A stretch of 64,000 nucleotides of DNA from Heterohyrax brucei (Eukaryota; Chordata; Mammalia; Hyracoidea; Procaviidae): the NCBI GenBank assembly GCA_028571685.1, contig CM053146.1, positions 24,835,431 through 24,899,430 of the forward strand. The letters are read 5' to 3'. The notes under the pieces were generated by a model, which searched no databases, was not told where the DNA came from, and saw only the letters and a list, made by a program, of their open reading frames with translations. A program made the translations under genes and the position numbers. Below, piece by piece: positions 11,056 to 23,534 of the stretch (position 1 is its first letter; the number at the start of each line of letters is the position of its first letter).

Positions 11056-14000
11056 CATATCACAAGGACAGCACTGAATACATACCTATAAATAATTACA
11101 TTGAATGTGAATGGACTGAATGCTCCAGTAAAGAGACATTGAGTGACATCTTACATCAATAGACACGACCCATCCATATGTTGCCTACAAGAAACTCACC
11201 TTAGGCTTAAACATAGGAACAAACTGAAAATTAAGGGATGGAGGAATATATATCAAGCTAACAATACACAAAGAAGAGTAGGTGTGGCAATACTAATCTC
11301 ATACAAAATAGATTTTAGTGTAAAATCCACCATCCTGGACAAGGATGGACACTGTTTATTGCTGAAAGGTTGAATACACAAACAGAACTTAACAATATTA
11401 AATATTTATGCACCTAATATTAGAGCACCTAAATTCATCAGAGAAACACTACACTTAAAAATGGGATAGATCACTGCACAATAATAGTGGGAAACTTCAA
11501 CATTCCACTCTCAATATTGGAAAGATCATCTAGAAAGAATTTCAGTAAAGACCTTATTGGCAGAATTAACCAACTAGACCTTATCGACATATACAGAACT
11601 TTGTACCCGTACACCTTCTTCCCCAACATACATGGAATGTTCCCCAGAATAGACTGTGTGTTAGGACATAAAGCAATTCTCAACAAAATTCATGCCACTA
11701 AATTAATGCAAAGCATCTTCTCAGATCATAAAGCCATAAAAGTCAAAATCAATAGCAGAAAAAACAGAGATAGAAAGTGGAGCTCATGGAAACTGAACAA
11801 CAATCATTCTCAAAAAGCCATGAGTTATAGAAAAAATCAAGGATGAAATAAAAAAAATTATGGATTCTAATAATAATGAAAATACTTCCTACTGGAAGCT
11901 ATGCGATACAGCCAAAGCAGTCCTCAGAGCTCAGTTTATCTCCATAAATGCACACATTTGAAAGCAAGAAACCATATCAAAGAACTAACCCTACAGCTTG
12001 AACAAATAGAGACAGAACAACAGAGGAACCACTCAGGCACAAGAAGAAAACAGATCCTAAAGATTAGAGCAGAACTAAGTGAATTAGAGAATAGAAGAAC
12101 ATTTGATAAAATGACAAAGACCAAAAACTATTTTTTTGAAAAGATCAACAAAATGGACAAACTGTTGCTCAACTTACTAAAGAAAAACAGGAATGGAAAT
12201 AAATAACCCAAATAGGAAATGAGAGGGGAGTTGTTATAACAGATCCAAGAGAAATCAAAAATATCATAACAGAATACTATGAAAGATAGTACTCTAACAA
12301 ATTTAAAAACCTAGAGGAAATGGACAATTCCTTGATTCATATCACTTACCAAAATTATCACAAGGTGAAGCAGAACAACTTAATAAACCCATCACAAAGG
12401 AAGAAATTGAAAAAGTCATCCAAAAACTCCAACCAAAGAAAGCCCTGGCCCAGATGGCTTCACCCCAGAATTCTACCATGCTTTGAGGGAAGAATTATGT
12501 CCAATACTACTGAGGCTATTTCACAGTACAGAAAGGGACTGAATACTCCAAAATTCATTCTGGTAAAAAAGCCAGGGAAAGACCCAACCAAAAGGAGAAC
12601 TACAGACAGATATCACTCTTGCATCTAGATGTAAAAATCTTCAACAAAATTCTTGCCAATAAAATACAAAAACATATCAAAAAAATAGTCTATTGTGATC
12701 AAATAGGATTCATACCAGGGATGCAACACTGTTTCAACATCAGAAAAACAATTAATGTGATCAACTACAGAAATAACACAAAAGACAAGAATCACCTGAT
12801 TTTGTCTATTGATGCAGAAAAGGTATTTCATAAATTCCAACACTCATGCTAAAAACTCTCAGTAAAATAGGAACAGACGGCCAATTCCTCAATGTAATAA
12901 GGGCTATTTATACAAAACCAACTGCCTATGTCATCCTGAATGGAGAGAGACTGAAACCATTTCCCTTGAGAACGGGAATCAGACAAGGATGCTCACTCTC
13001 CCCCCTCCTATTGAACACTGTACTAGAAGTTCTAGCCAGAGCAATTAGACAAGACTAAGAGATAAAGGGCATTTGCGCTGGCAAAGAAGAAGTAAAAGTC
13101 TCTCTATTTGAAGATGATATGATTGTATATGCAGAGAATCCTAAAGAATCTCCAACTACTCAAACTGATAGAAGAGTTTGGCAAAGTGTCATGATACAAG
13201 ATAATCATAAGTAAATCAGTAGGATGCCTTTATACCAACGAGATTATTAAGTATGAAATCACCAGATCAACACCATTTACTATAGCCCCTAAGAAGGTAA
13301 AGTACCTAGGAATAAACAGAGAAATAACAGACCTTTACAGAGAGAACTACAAGCCCTTACTACAAGAAACTAAGAAAGGTTTACATACATGGAGAAACCT
13401 ACCCTGCTCCTGGGTAGGGAGACTTAGCATGATGAAAATTTCTATTTTACCCAAAGCAATCTACTTATATAATACAATCCCAATACAAATTACAGTGACT
13501 TTTTTAATGAGTTTGAGAAACAAGTCACCAACTTTGTTTGGAAAGGGAAGAAGCCTCATAAGTAAAGCACTACTGAGGAAGAAGAACACACTGGGAGGCA
13601 TCTCACTACTCGAATTTGGAAAATATTACACTGCCACAGCAGTGAAAACAGCCTGGTACTGGTACTAACAGAGACAGACAGATCAATGGAATAGAATTGA
13701 GACCCCAGAGATGACCCCATCTTCCTATGAACAGTTGATGTTCAACAAAGAGCCTAAGACAATAAGCTGTGATAAAAAGAATCTCTTCAACAAATGATGC
13801 TAGCAAAATTGGATATCCATCTGCAATAAATTGAAACAAGACCTGAATCTAACACCTTATGCAAAAACTAACTCAAACTGGATGAAGATCTGAGTATCAA
13901 ATCTAAAACGGTAAAGCTCATGAAAGAAAAAGTAGGAACAACAATGGCAGCTTTAATACACAAGGGAGACAGACTTCAAAATCTGACAAACAAACCACAA

Positions 14001-14806
14001 ACAACAGAAAATAGATAAATGGGAAGTGCTAAGAATCAAACACTTTTACTCATTCAAAGACTTCATTAATAGAATGAAAAGGCCACCTGGAGAATGGGAA
14101 AAAATATTTGACAACTATATGTCAGACCGATGCCTCATCTCCGTAATCTATAAGGTGCTACAAAATATCAATAAGAAAAAGATAAATCATCCAGTTAAGC
14201 AATAGACAATGGAGATGGACAGACACTTCTCTAAAGAGGAAATCCAGGCAGCCAAAAAACATATGTGAACATGCTCAAGATCATTAGCTGTTAAAGAAAT
14301 TCAAATCAAAACTACAATGAGATACCATGTCACCTCAACACGATTGGCCATGATCCAAAAAATGCAAAACAACAAATGCTGGGGAGGCTGTGGAGAGATT
14401 GGAACTCTCCTACAATGTTGATGGGGTTGCAAAATGGTGCAACCTCTTTGGAAAGCAATCTGGCTCTCCCTTAAAAAGCTGGATGCAGATATACCATTTG
14501 ACTCAGTAATTCCACTGCTCGGAATATATCCTACAGAATCAAGGCCATTCACACCAATTGATACATGACATGAATGTTTACAGCAGCACAGTCCACAATA
14601 GCAAAAAGATGGAATCATTCCAGATGCTCAAAACAGAGGAATGGATAGGTGAACTATGGTATATATACTCAATGGAACACTATGCAATGATAAAGAAAAA
14701 CGATGATTTTAGAAATCATCTCATAATCTGGTTTCAATTGGAGGACACGCTGAGTGAAAGTAGTCAGTGACAAAAAGACAAATATTTTATGATACCCCTA
14801 TGATAA
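11056..14806 (+). pseudogene. L1 ORF2 (endonuclease-reverse transcriptase), broken
   Basis: ORF2 of L1 supplies the APE-type endonuclease and reverse transcriptase for target-primed integration. The endonuclease start (ITLNVNGLNAPVKRH near 11095; CCLQETHLR near 11180) and later blocks (MGNFNIPLS near 11487) are visible. RT blocks include [18 protein letters not shown] near 12705, [20 protein letters not shown] near 12995, and a [10 protein letters not shown] stretch near 13110 that holds the RT catalytic aspartate pair. The C-terminal part (WIGELWYIYSMEHYAMIKK) is at 14640. Multiple stops and frameshifts interrupt it, so it is a pseudogene. Confidence 0.85.
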
Positions 14807-15410
14807 CAACTTAAAAACAGACTCATGCATAGAAGAAAAGACTCTTTGATGGCTGCAAGGATTGGGAGAGAGAAAGGGTGGTGGGGGAGGGTTTAGATTA
14901 GCTAGTTGATAGAAATTTGGTTGGGTGAAATTAGTGACAGTATATATTAGAAAGAAGATCAATATTAACTGTACTTCAACATAACGTGATTACTCCTTCC
15001 ATATGAACCCAATATCACAAGATCAGAGTAGCGGGGACACGGGGCCAAGCATCATGCTCTCATGGGATATTCAGGCCATATTGCTGCAACTAGCATTTTA
15101 CTAAGACAGTCTTCTGCAACCCACATCAATGAGTGGTGTCTTGGGTCTTAAAAGCTGCCAGGCTGCCATCTGAGTGTACAGCAAATTGTCCTAACTTAGC
15201 AGGAAAGGATGATCACCAAGGAACACAATGACATGGGGTTAAGAGAACCCAGAAGACAGAGAGACCCACATGAGTGGGTGACTACACTGACCTGTGACCA
15301 GAAGAACTGGATAGTGCCTGGCCACCACCAGTGATAGCTGTGATGGAGCTCACAAAGTTAAGTCTCACTGACAACACAAGAATTAAAAGGGGTGCACCCT
15401 GATATCTCCA

Positions 15411-15416
15411 CTAAAA
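15411..15416. other. Target-site duplication, left copy (CTAAAA)
   Basis: CTAAAA here is repeated at 16272-16277 directly after the solo LTR. The uninterrupted L1 copy at 17910-17930 has a single 'cactaaaaa' at the same place, so the duplication arose with the insertion. Confidence 0.7.
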
Positions 15417-16271
15417 CGTGGAGAGCCGACCCTGGGGCTTTACAATCCCCTCGGTTTATGGAATTATATTGGGAAAATCTGACCAGGAACTTCTGGGGAA
15501 AAGAGATCAGAGGAATGGATTTCAATACAGCATGCCTGATAGCACTGAAGCCTGCCCAGCCTCGCTGACTTCCCCCTAATTGCGTTCCCCCCTCCCTTTT
15601 CTCCACATACACAGGTTTACAAGGTAACCCTTGAAAGGCTTCTCAAGGGCAATTCTCCACACAGCCATTAAAACTACACAAGCATCTCACTCCCTACAGC
15701 AGAAAGAACAAATAAACTTCTAGGTTCATTATAGCTGGTATGGAGAACTGATGAACACTGAAGAAACATCTTTCTTAGAGCAACTGGGCTTGATTAGGGG
15801 ATGGCAGACACTATCTACACAGGAAGAGATAAATAAAAACTTAGAGAAACAAATGGAGACAGCCAAATGGTGAAGCTTTGAGGAGTTTACTCTTCTGTAC
15901 CTCCCACTTTGAGGTACCAATAAAGCCATTAATTGTTTTCACTGACATTTATCACCACAAACACCTGCCTCAGACCATTATCCAAAAAGCCTTGGCAATT
16001 AACTAGAAAAAGAAGACCACGAGGGGTCAGTTTCTTGTTAGCCAATAATGATGGGTCAATTTCTTGTTAACCAATAGTTTATATGATGAAGAAAATAGGG
16101 TGAACACTATGTCACCTATCTATAAAAAATAAAGGCAGACAGCTCTCCTCTCTCTCGGTCGGGCTGCCTTAAACTGAAAAACTCTTTCCTGTCTCTCTTA
16201 ATTCATTTCCCACCGATGCCTTTCCTCCCTCCGTGTGGGACCCTGAAAAGTGTTGGGGCTGTCTCCCAGCA
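15417..16271 (+). mobile_element. Solo LTR inside the L1 3' UTR
   Basis: About 855 bp absent from the matching L1 3' UTR at 17910-17960 and flanked by a CTAAAA duplication. The right end is ..tcccagca (CA). The left end reads cgtggagagccgacc where TG is expected, so the first base has probably changed by T to C. A TATA-like ctataaaaaataaagg lies at about 16120-16136, and a pyrimidine-rich stretch ctctcctctctctcggtcggg follows, as in LTR R/U5. A 6-bp duplication suits an ERV class II integration. No internal viral genes remain, so it is the product of LTR-LTR recombination. Confidence 0.7.
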
Positions 16272-16670
16272 CTAAAAGACAGCAACTGATGTTCCAGGGG
16301 CCTCGGAGTTCACCTGGAATCATGGCCCCTGACTGTGATGCTGCCCCTGTCTGTAAATCATAATGTAGGTCAACTCTTCGTACAGGAATGGATTGGACTT
16401 GGCAACACAGTGTGACCATATCGTGTGTGCACTTTATGGTTCTATGCATCTATAGGATGTTGTTCTGTTGACCTCTTACTGGAGGTGGGGGCGATTGTGA
16501 AGAGGAGGGGATAGCAGATTGTTTGGAGGATAAGACATGTATGGAGTGGAGAGGAGGAGTGTGCTGTCACTGGGCAAGGAGAGTTGTGGGAGGTGCATAT
16601 AGGTGGGCTTGCAAATTTGTATGGGAATGTACATATTCTTTCAATCATAACAAACAAATAAAAGAACTTT

Positions 16671-16829
16671 ATTCAAATGAATAGACTTTTATTAATTATC
16701 TGCTTTCCCATTATTTTTTCACTTGTATCTCATTGAGTGTCTTCAAGGGGCTTTCATCAGTGTAAAGCTTAATTTTAAGTCAACCAAGGTGAGTTCCTCT
16801 GTGATTACAATTGATAAATGATGTGTCAA
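16671..16829. other. Short spacer between two L1 elements
   Basis: AT-rich, no gene. Contains the left copy of the L1 target-site duplication just beyond its end. Confidence 0.5.
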
Positions 16830-16844
16830 AAAAATGGAAGCTGG

Positions 16845-18326
16845 CCCACCCAGATTGGCCATGATCCAAAAAACACAAAACAACAAATGCTGGAGAGGCT
16901 GTGGAGAAAGTGGAACCCTCCTACACTGTTGGTGGGGTTGCAAAATGGTCCAGCCTCTTTGGAAAGCAATCTGGTGCTTCCTTAAAAAATGGATATTGAT
17001 ATACCATTTGAACCAGTAATTCCACTACTTGGAATATATCCTACAGAATCAAGGCTTTTCACACCAACAGACACCTGTGCCAGAATGTTTATCGCAGCAC
17101 AGTCCACTATAGCAAAAAGATGGAATCAACCTAGATTACCAACAACAGAAGAATGGATGGGTAAATTATGGTACATATACTCAATGGAGCACTACGCAAT
17201 GATGAAGAATAATGATGATTTCAGGAAACATCTCCTAACCTGGTTTCAACTGGAAGACATTATGTTGAGTGAAAGTAGTCAGCGACAAAAGGACAAATAC
17301 TGTATGAGACCTCTACGATAAGATCTCAAAAACAGACTTGTGTATAGAAGAAAAGACTCTTTGACAGCTGAAGGGAGGGGAGGGAGGGATGAAGGGAGGA
17401 GAGCTTAGATTAGATAGCTGCTAGAAATCTGGTTGGGAGAAATCGGTGATAGCACACATTATAAACAAGAACAACATTAAGTGGACTTCAGCATAACTTG
17501 AGTACTCCTTCGATCTTAACCCAATATTGCAAGGATAGAGTAGCTGGGGCAGGGGGCAGGGGACCATGCTCTTAGGCGAAATCGAGGCCAATTGGCACAA
17601 CTAGCGTTTTGCTAAGAGGGCTCTCTGCACCCCCCATTGGTGAGTGGCGTCTGGGGTCTTAAAAGCTGCCAAGCTGCCACCCGAGGACACAGCAAATGAT
17701 CCCAACTCAGCAGGAACGGATGCTAACAGAGGACCAAAACAACATGGGGTAAAGACAATCTAGAAGATAGACCCACATGAGTGAGTGCCTACATTGACTT
17801 GGGACCGGAAGAACTGGATGGTGCCTGGCCACCACCAGTGATAGCCGCGATGGAGCTCACTAGGTTGAATCTCACAGGCAACACAAGAATAAAAAGGGGT
17901 GCATCCTGAGATCTCCACTAAAAAACCTCAGTTGAAGGTCCAGCGGTTTTGGGGTTCCCCTGAGAGCACGGCCCCTGACCCTGATGCTGCCCTTGCCCAT
18001 AAATCATAACAAAGGTCCACTCTTTGGACACGAGTAGATTGGACTTGGCAATGCAGAGTGACCATATATTGGGTGCACTTTATGGTTCTATACATCTATA
18101 GGATGTCATCCTGTTGACCTATGGCTGGAGGAAGGAGAGTGGGTGGAGAGGAGCAGAAACGAGGCAATTGGGAGATGAGACATGTATGGAGCAGAGAGGA
18201 ACAATGTGCTGTCAGTGGACAGGGAGAGCAGTGGAAGCTGCATATAGGTGGGCATGTAAATTTATACTGGAATGTACATTTTCACTCAGTTATATTAAAT
18301 ACAAAAAAGAAAAAAGAAAAGAAAAC
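16845..18326 (+). mobile_element. 5'-truncated L1 with 15-bp target duplication
   Basis: Starts inside ORF2 (HPP-like blocks, then QNNKCWRGCGESGTLLHCWW at about 16880) and runs through the ORF2 C-terminus (MEHYAMMKNNDDFRKHLLTW, near 17190) and the 3' UTR. It ends in an A-rich tail at 18290-18330. AAAAATGGAAGCTGG occurs at 16830-16844 and 18327-18341, a direct repeat of 15 bp typical of L1 endonuclease-primed insertion. The ORF2 stretch 16989-17321 is open for 110 codons, so this copy is younger than the others here. Confidence 0.88.
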
Positions 18327-18341
18327 AAAAATGGAAGCTGG

Positions 18342-18589
18342 TAAGTGTTATCAATATTATTTTCTTCTACAGAAAAGGAAGCACTCCTGGATGTGCCATG
18401 TAATACTGTGGTTCTAGCTTTCCCTTCTAATCTTTTGCAATCTTGAAGTACTAGCTACAAGAAGGGAATATGGGATCCCTAGCACATTTAAAAAATTGTG
18501 ACTCTGTTGACTTGGATAATTGTAGTCAATTAAACCTTTTCATTGTACAAGAGTTAAATCATGTTATTTCATTGTGTTTACTGGTTACA
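18342..18589. other. No feature recognised
   Basis: Unique-looking AT-rich sequence. Confidence 0.4.
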
Positions 18590-18931
18590 GTGTAGGGGCA
18601 ATGGTAGGGTAATTCAGTTGCAGAATTCTCATTTTGTACGTGGGAGACCTAAGTTCAATTCTCTACCTATGAATCTAATATACAACCATCTGGCAGAGAA
18701 TGCTTGCATGTTGCCTTGGATGCTGAACTGATTTCAGTGGAGTTTCGTCTTTGAGATGGACTAGGAAGAAAGGCCTGGAGATCTATTTCTGAATATGGCC
18801 ATGAATATGCATGATAATAGTCTGTTCCATAATGAATCATGGAGATGGCACAGGACATGGCAGCATTTTGTTTCATTCATTGAGCACGGGGTCGCCCTGA
18901 GTCAGGGCTGATGATGGCCAGTAACAGCAAT
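18590..18931 (+). repeat. tRNA-Gly-derived SINE
   Basis: The head (caatggtagggtaattcagttgcagaattctcat..gggagacctaagttcaattct) follows the tRNA-Gly order (ggttcagtggtagaattctc..gggttcgattcc). The body contains gatgctgaactgatttcagtgga, ggactaggaagaaaggcctgg and ggatcatg-like and gtcgccctgagtcagg blocks. The body blocks resemble the 5' part of the RTE element at 29750-29960. It is a SINE, not a tRNA gene. Confidence 0.7.
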
Positions 18932-19473
18932 ACTGTTTGCAATTCAAACAGCAATGTCTTTTCCAAATTTAGACGTCCAGTCTGGATGGAAGAGTAGACC
19001 AGAGCTGGAAAATTAGATCATTTACTAGTTTGACATGGTGTTTGCAGTAAGGTTTACTGTTTTTAGGGCTCAGTTTCTTTTGAACTACTCACAATGTGGT
19101 GGTCAGGTCAAAGAAAGATGACACCTATTAATAACCTTCAAAACTTATGAAGCACCAGACAAGGTTAAGGTGGTTTTAATATTTTTTGGGAAGTTAATTT
19201 ATAAACATAAGAATAAAATTGACTCATTTAATTATGTTGGTAGTTTTGAGTAGTGATTTCTTACTAAATTTAATTTACTTCTGTTTAATGCAAAAATATA
19301 GTTTGAAGTTTCTACTATCTCAATCAGGTTAAAATTCTTTTTAATTCTGTTTTTGTTATCTGAATCAAAGTAGTATCAACATTTCCTGACAAAAGATGTA
19401 TATATTCATTTAAAAAGCATTCACTTGTAAGTTAGGATGATATGCTTAATAGGTACTATTTGTATATAGGTGT
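18932..19473. other. No feature recognised
   Basis: AT-rich, no open frame of note and no repeat I can name. Confidence 0.4.
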
Positions 19474-19680
19474 TTTGGGGCTGTGCTAAAACTTAATATG
19501 CTTGGCTGCTAACCAAAAGGTTGGAGGGTTGATTGAGTCTGCACAGAACAGGCTCAGAAGAAAGTACTGGTGTGATCTACTTTCTGAAAACTCAGCCACT
19601 GGAAACCCTGTGAAGCTTGGTTCTACCTTGACACATGTGGGGTTGCTATGAGTCAAAGTTGACTCAGTGACAGATGGTTA
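19474..19680 (+). repeat. AfroSINE (long form)
   Basis: ggctgctaaccaaaaggttgg, ctactttctgaaaactcagccactggaaaccctgtg, and ggttgctatgagtcaaagttgactcagtgaca in order. Confidence 0.75.
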
Positions 19681-19831
19681 AACATTGATTTTGAATTAGC
19701 TTATTGAATATTCAGAATGACCCCTTGACTATATTCAATTTATATCCATTTTACGTATGAATAAACTATAGTCTAGAGAGATTAAGCTAGCCCGTTGCTA
19801 ACTTTGGCTTGTCTACGGTGCTTACAGAGGT

Positions 19832-20080
19832 GGTGGTGTTAGGTCTATGGGCCTTGGAGTCAAACAGGCTTGAGTTTGAATCTCACCTTCAAGTAGCTCA
19901 GTGTGAATTACTTAAAAACTGTAAGCCTCATTTTCTCTTTCTGTAAAATGTTAAAAATAATTTTTACTATCTCCAATAGGCTATATGTATGTGGAGATCA
20001 AATCAGATGAGTGAAGTGTTCATTACAGGGCTTAACAGATTATAAACACATGACAAAAGGCAGTAGCCATAATCATTATT
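19832..20080 (+). repeat. MIR SINE
   Basis: ccttggagtcaaacaggcttgagtttgaatctca, ttacttaaaaactgtaagcctcattttctc.ttctgtaaaatg and gagatcaaatcagatgag follow the MIR consensus from tRNA-like head to core and 3' part. Confidence 0.8.
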
Positions 20081-20401
20081 ATTTTGTTGCTGTTATATTA
20101 ATGTTTATGTTCCTAACAGTTGACAATTTTGCAAAAAATAAATAAGACTTCTGATTTCTAAGTGTTGAATTATTCTACTGGCTTTTCCTTTGATCTGCTA
20201 CCACCATTCTGAACAAAATCTAAAAAGTATGTCAGTAGCAGGAATGCATGTCCCTGAAAAGCAGGTGGAATCGTGCACTAGAGCTTAATGAGTAAACACA
20301 AGTAAACCCATGTGTGCATTGGCCACTGGTTAATCTGACCCTGATCGGTGGCCTTGTTCAGAATCATGAGGCTTGCTTTTTCCTCTATCCATTACCAGCC
20401 C
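20081..20401. other. No feature recognised
   Basis: No gene or nameable repeat. Confidence 0.4.
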
Positions 20402-20608
20402 AAAAGAAACCAAACCTGTTGCTGTCATGTTGATTCTGACTCATGCAACACCGTCTATTACAGAGTAGAACTGGTCCATAGGGTTTTCTTGGCCGTAACC
20501 TTAGTAGAAGCACATTGTCAGGCATTTCTGCAGTGCTGCTGCACAAGTTTGAACCACCAACCTTTAGGTTAAGAGTCAAGTTCAAACCATTTATGCCACC
20601 TAAGGAAC
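20402..20608 (-). repeat. AfroSINE, antisense
   Basis: gttgctgtcatgttgattctgactcatg..cagagtagaactg..ccatagggttttct, ending in tttatgccacctaagga, is the reverse order of the family. Confidence 0.75.
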
Positions 20609-20832
20609 TTTTTGTTATGAGACTAGTTCCTCCCATTTTCATTCTTACGTTTTCTAGGCCTGTTGTGGGCCCTTCACATCACTGAGGCTTTGGCCCACTC
20701 TTGAAAGTGATTCTGTCTCTTCTTCAAGTTATGCCACTTCAGCTTGCTCTGGGGACATCTTCCTGCCCTTACCCAGCTATCTACCATTCTTCTACACACT
20801 TGTGTTACTCACTGCCTCCTCGATTGTTGTTG

Positions 20833-21690
20833 TTAGGTGCTGTTGAATTGGTTCTGACTCATAGCAACCCTATGCACAACAAAACAAAACACTGTCCAGT
20901 CTTGTGCCATGTCCACAATCATTTTTATGTTTAAGCCCATTGTTGCAGCGACTGTGTCAATTCGTCTTGTCAAGGGTCTTCCTCTTCTTTGCTGACCCTC
21001 CACTGTACCAAGTATGATGTTCTTCTCCAGGGACTGATCCTTTCTGACAACATGTCCAAAGTACGAAAGATGCAATCATGCCATGTTTGCTTCCAAGGAG
21101 CACTCTGATTGTACTTCCAGAACAGATCTGCTTATTCTTTTGGTGGCCCATAGTACGTTCTACATTCTTCTCCACCACAACAATTTAAAGGCACCAATTC
21201 TTCTTCAGTCTTCTTTGTTCATTGTCCAGGTTTCACATGCATGTGAGGTTGAAAATACCATGGCTTGGATCTGGCACCCTTTAGTCTTCGAGGTGACATC
21301 TTTACTTTTCAATACCTCAAGGATGCCTTTTGGAGCAGATTGTCCTAATGCATGCATCTTTTGATTTCTCGACTCCTGCTTCCATGAGCATTGATTGCAG
21401 ACCCAAGTAAAATGAAATCCTTGACAGTCTTAATCTTTTCTCCATTTATGACGATGTTGCTTACTGGTCCAGTTGTGAAGATTTTTGTCTTCCTGGTGTT
21501 GAGGTGCAGTCCCTACCAAAGGCTATGGTCCTTGATATTCATCAGTAAGCATTCCAAATCTTCACTTCCAGCAAGTAAGGCGGTGTCGTTTGTGTAATGC
21601 AGACTGTTATTGAGTTGTCCTCCAATCCTGATGCCTTGTTCTTCTTTGTATAATCCAGCTTCTCAGGTTATTTGCTCTGCATACAAAATG
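20833..21690 (-). mobile_element. RTE/BovB-like LINE, 3' part, antisense
   Basis: The minus strand at 21075-20833 reads YFGHVVRKDQSLEKNIILGT, then a QQRRGRPLTRRID block and DMAQDWTVFCFVVHRVAMSQ: the conserved C-terminus of BovB/RTE reverse-transcriptase ORFs. Positions 21083-21690 carry the more upstream RT region, frameshifted. The element ends at the left in gttgttgttaggtgctg, close to the RTE 3' tail. It is 5'-truncated and not functional. Confidence 0.8.
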
Positions 21691-21764
21691 AAAAAGTCAG
21701 CTAGAGGAAGCCTGTAATTTAGTAGGGTATAGTCAGAGGTGGTACCTTTTGGTTACAGAATTAG

Positions 21765-21925
21765 TAGGCACTAACCCTTGTGACATAGTGGTTAAGTGCT
21801 ACGGCTGCTAACTAAGAGAGTGGCAGCTCAAATCTGCCAGTTGCTTCTTGGAAATTCTATGGGGCAGTTCTGTTCTGACCTATAGGTTCAGTATGAGTAA
21901 GAATGAACTCTAGGGCTCCTAACAA
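21765..21925 (+). repeat. AfroSINE
   Basis: actaacccttgtgacatagtggttaagtgctacggctgctaac through agtatgagtaagaatgaactc. Confidence 0.75.
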
Positions 21926-21944
21926 TAACAAGAGCTACTCTGTG

Positions 21945-22120
21945 TCAGAAACCCTGTTGGCAGAGTGCTTAAGTGCTACATCTGCTAACCAAAAGGTCAG
22001 CAGTTCAAATCTTCCAGGTGTTCCTTGCAAACTCTATGTAGCAGTTCCACTCTGTCCTGTAGGAGATGTGTCGGAATCAACTCATCAGCAGTCAGCAGTG
22101 GATTTCAGTTTTGGTTTACT
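21945..22120 (+). repeat. AfroSINE
   Basis: agaaaccctgttggcagagtgcttaag, ctgctaaccaaaaggtcagcagttcaaat, then ctctgtcctgtaggag and gtcggaatcaactcatcag. It lies in tandem with the previous copy. Confidence 0.8.
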
Positions 22121-22179
22121 GTGCTTGAGACCCAGTGGAAATGGGTCATATCTGCTTCATGAACTGCTCCCAGAACTTA

Positions 22180-22390
22180 CAAGAGTGCTTGGAACATAGA
22201 TGACATTCACTGACATTTGTTGTGTGATGTATCTTCACATCATTCTCAAGAGGTGGATGTCATTATTCGCAAATTAATAAAATACAATACATAGATCAAT
22301 ATCATTAAGCCATGTACCCAAGATCACCTGATAGGTTGATTCAGGATTCATATGTAAGTAGCCTTGCTCCAGGGTCTTTCACTCAATCAT
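22180..22390 (-). repeat. MIR SINE, antisense (degraded)
   Basis: Blocks gtattatccccatttt-like (gatgtcattattcgcaa), aagccatgtacccaagatcac and gattcaggattcatatg follow reverse MIR order. Confidence 0.5.
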
Positions 22391-23104
22391 TGTGAGCTAT
22401 GACTCCCATGGCACCTTGAGGAGAAGTCTGCTTCTTCTGACTGAGTCAGCAAAGGCCGTAGCTAGAGCTAAAAGCCAGATTGGACTGTGCACAAGGAATG
22501 AGCTATGACACATGGCCTTGTGGGTGCCTTTGTGCTCCAGAGCCAGCAGGTCATGGTTTAAAGCTAGTCCAGATGACCCACTATGTGTAAGGAGCAAGCT
22601 GTGTCTGCTGTCGGAGATGCTGTGCAATTTTCTACCCCACATCTCAAGCTGTTTTCTATCGATGCTTTGGCATGACCTCTAGTTAACAGTGACTGCAGAC
22701 CATTTTGTTACCAAATAGCCTCCATTCATAAAATATGAACATAAAATTAAAGGTGATATTGTTCAGATAAATTTATTTTTAGATAAATTTACACATGGAA
22801 ACGTAGGCATCTCAAAATGTTTAAATGGTTTGCCCTGGTACTATGTTTTTAAACTAGGCTGACCTATTACCATGTGGCCAGAAATCCATGAAAACAATCA
22901 TTAGTCTTCCAAATTCTCTTTGTGTGGTGACCTGCCAGTCTCTTACTTCTGTATGCACATTCTCCCACTCTGTAACATTTCTTGGTTTTGATGATTTGTC
23001 TTTTTTTTTTCTTTAATACTCAGCATTGCTCAGAATATGGCTTGTACTAATTTGCGTTCTCTTTCACTCATTCACTAATTTAGAGCTTAGAAGGTCCAAT
23101 CTAT
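22391..23104. other. No feature recognised
   Basis: No supported gene and no repeat that I can name. Confidence 0.4.
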
Positions 23105-23275
23105 TTAAATTTGCATGTAGATTCTGCTACTTTTGTGAATATGTATAAATTCTTAATCTTTCTAGATTTAATTTCTTTATCTTTAATATGAGCATGATAG
23201 TAATATCTGTCTCATAGTGGTATTGTGTAGATTAAATGAAGCAATATATATAAAATGATTGGAAAATTACCTGTT
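23105..23275 (+). repeat. MIR SINE
   Basis: gattctgctacttttgtgaat, taatctttctagatttaatttctttatctttaatatgag and ggtattgtgtagattaaatga match MIR order. Confidence 0.65.
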
Positions 23276-23280
23276 GTACA

Positions 23281-23442
23281 AAAACCAAATCAATTTCCAT
23301 CGAGTTGATTCCAACTCATAGTGATCCTATAGGACGGAGTATAAGTGACCCACAGAGTTCACAAGGAATGACTGGTAGAGTCAAACTGCCAACTTTTGGT
23401 TAGCAGCTCTGGTACTTAACCACTATGCCACCAGGGTTTTTT
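23281..23442 (-). repeat. AfroSINE, antisense
   Basis: tttccatcgagttgattccaactcatagtgatcctataggacgg through ggttagcagctctggtacttaaccactatgccaccaggg. Confidence 0.85.
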
Positions 23443-23534
23443 CCATGTCACATGGTGTGGGCTATACATGTTTGCTATTTTTTGTTTTTATTATAGTGTA
23501 CTCCATTATGTGTTTATTAGATATACTACATGTC

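Larger units (their letters stand above)
8846..16670 (+). mobile_element. Full-length but inactive L1 LINE
   Basis: The 5' end ggggggctgagtcaagatgg is the typical start of a mammalian L1 5' UTR. ORF1, ORF2 and a long 3' UTR follow in order, ending near 16640-16670 in an A-rich AATAAA-containing tail. The 3' UTR is split by a solo LTR (15417-16271). The element carries many stops and frameshifts in both ORFs and cannot move by itself. The 3' UTR (14780-15416 plus 16278-16650) matches the second L1 at 17330-18300 closely. Confidence 0.85.

Noticed and set aside
18590-18665. tRNA-Gly-like sequence
   Set aside because: It is the head of a SINE: the anticodon arm and A/B boxes are degenerate and a SINE body follows directly. 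It is not a tRNA gene.
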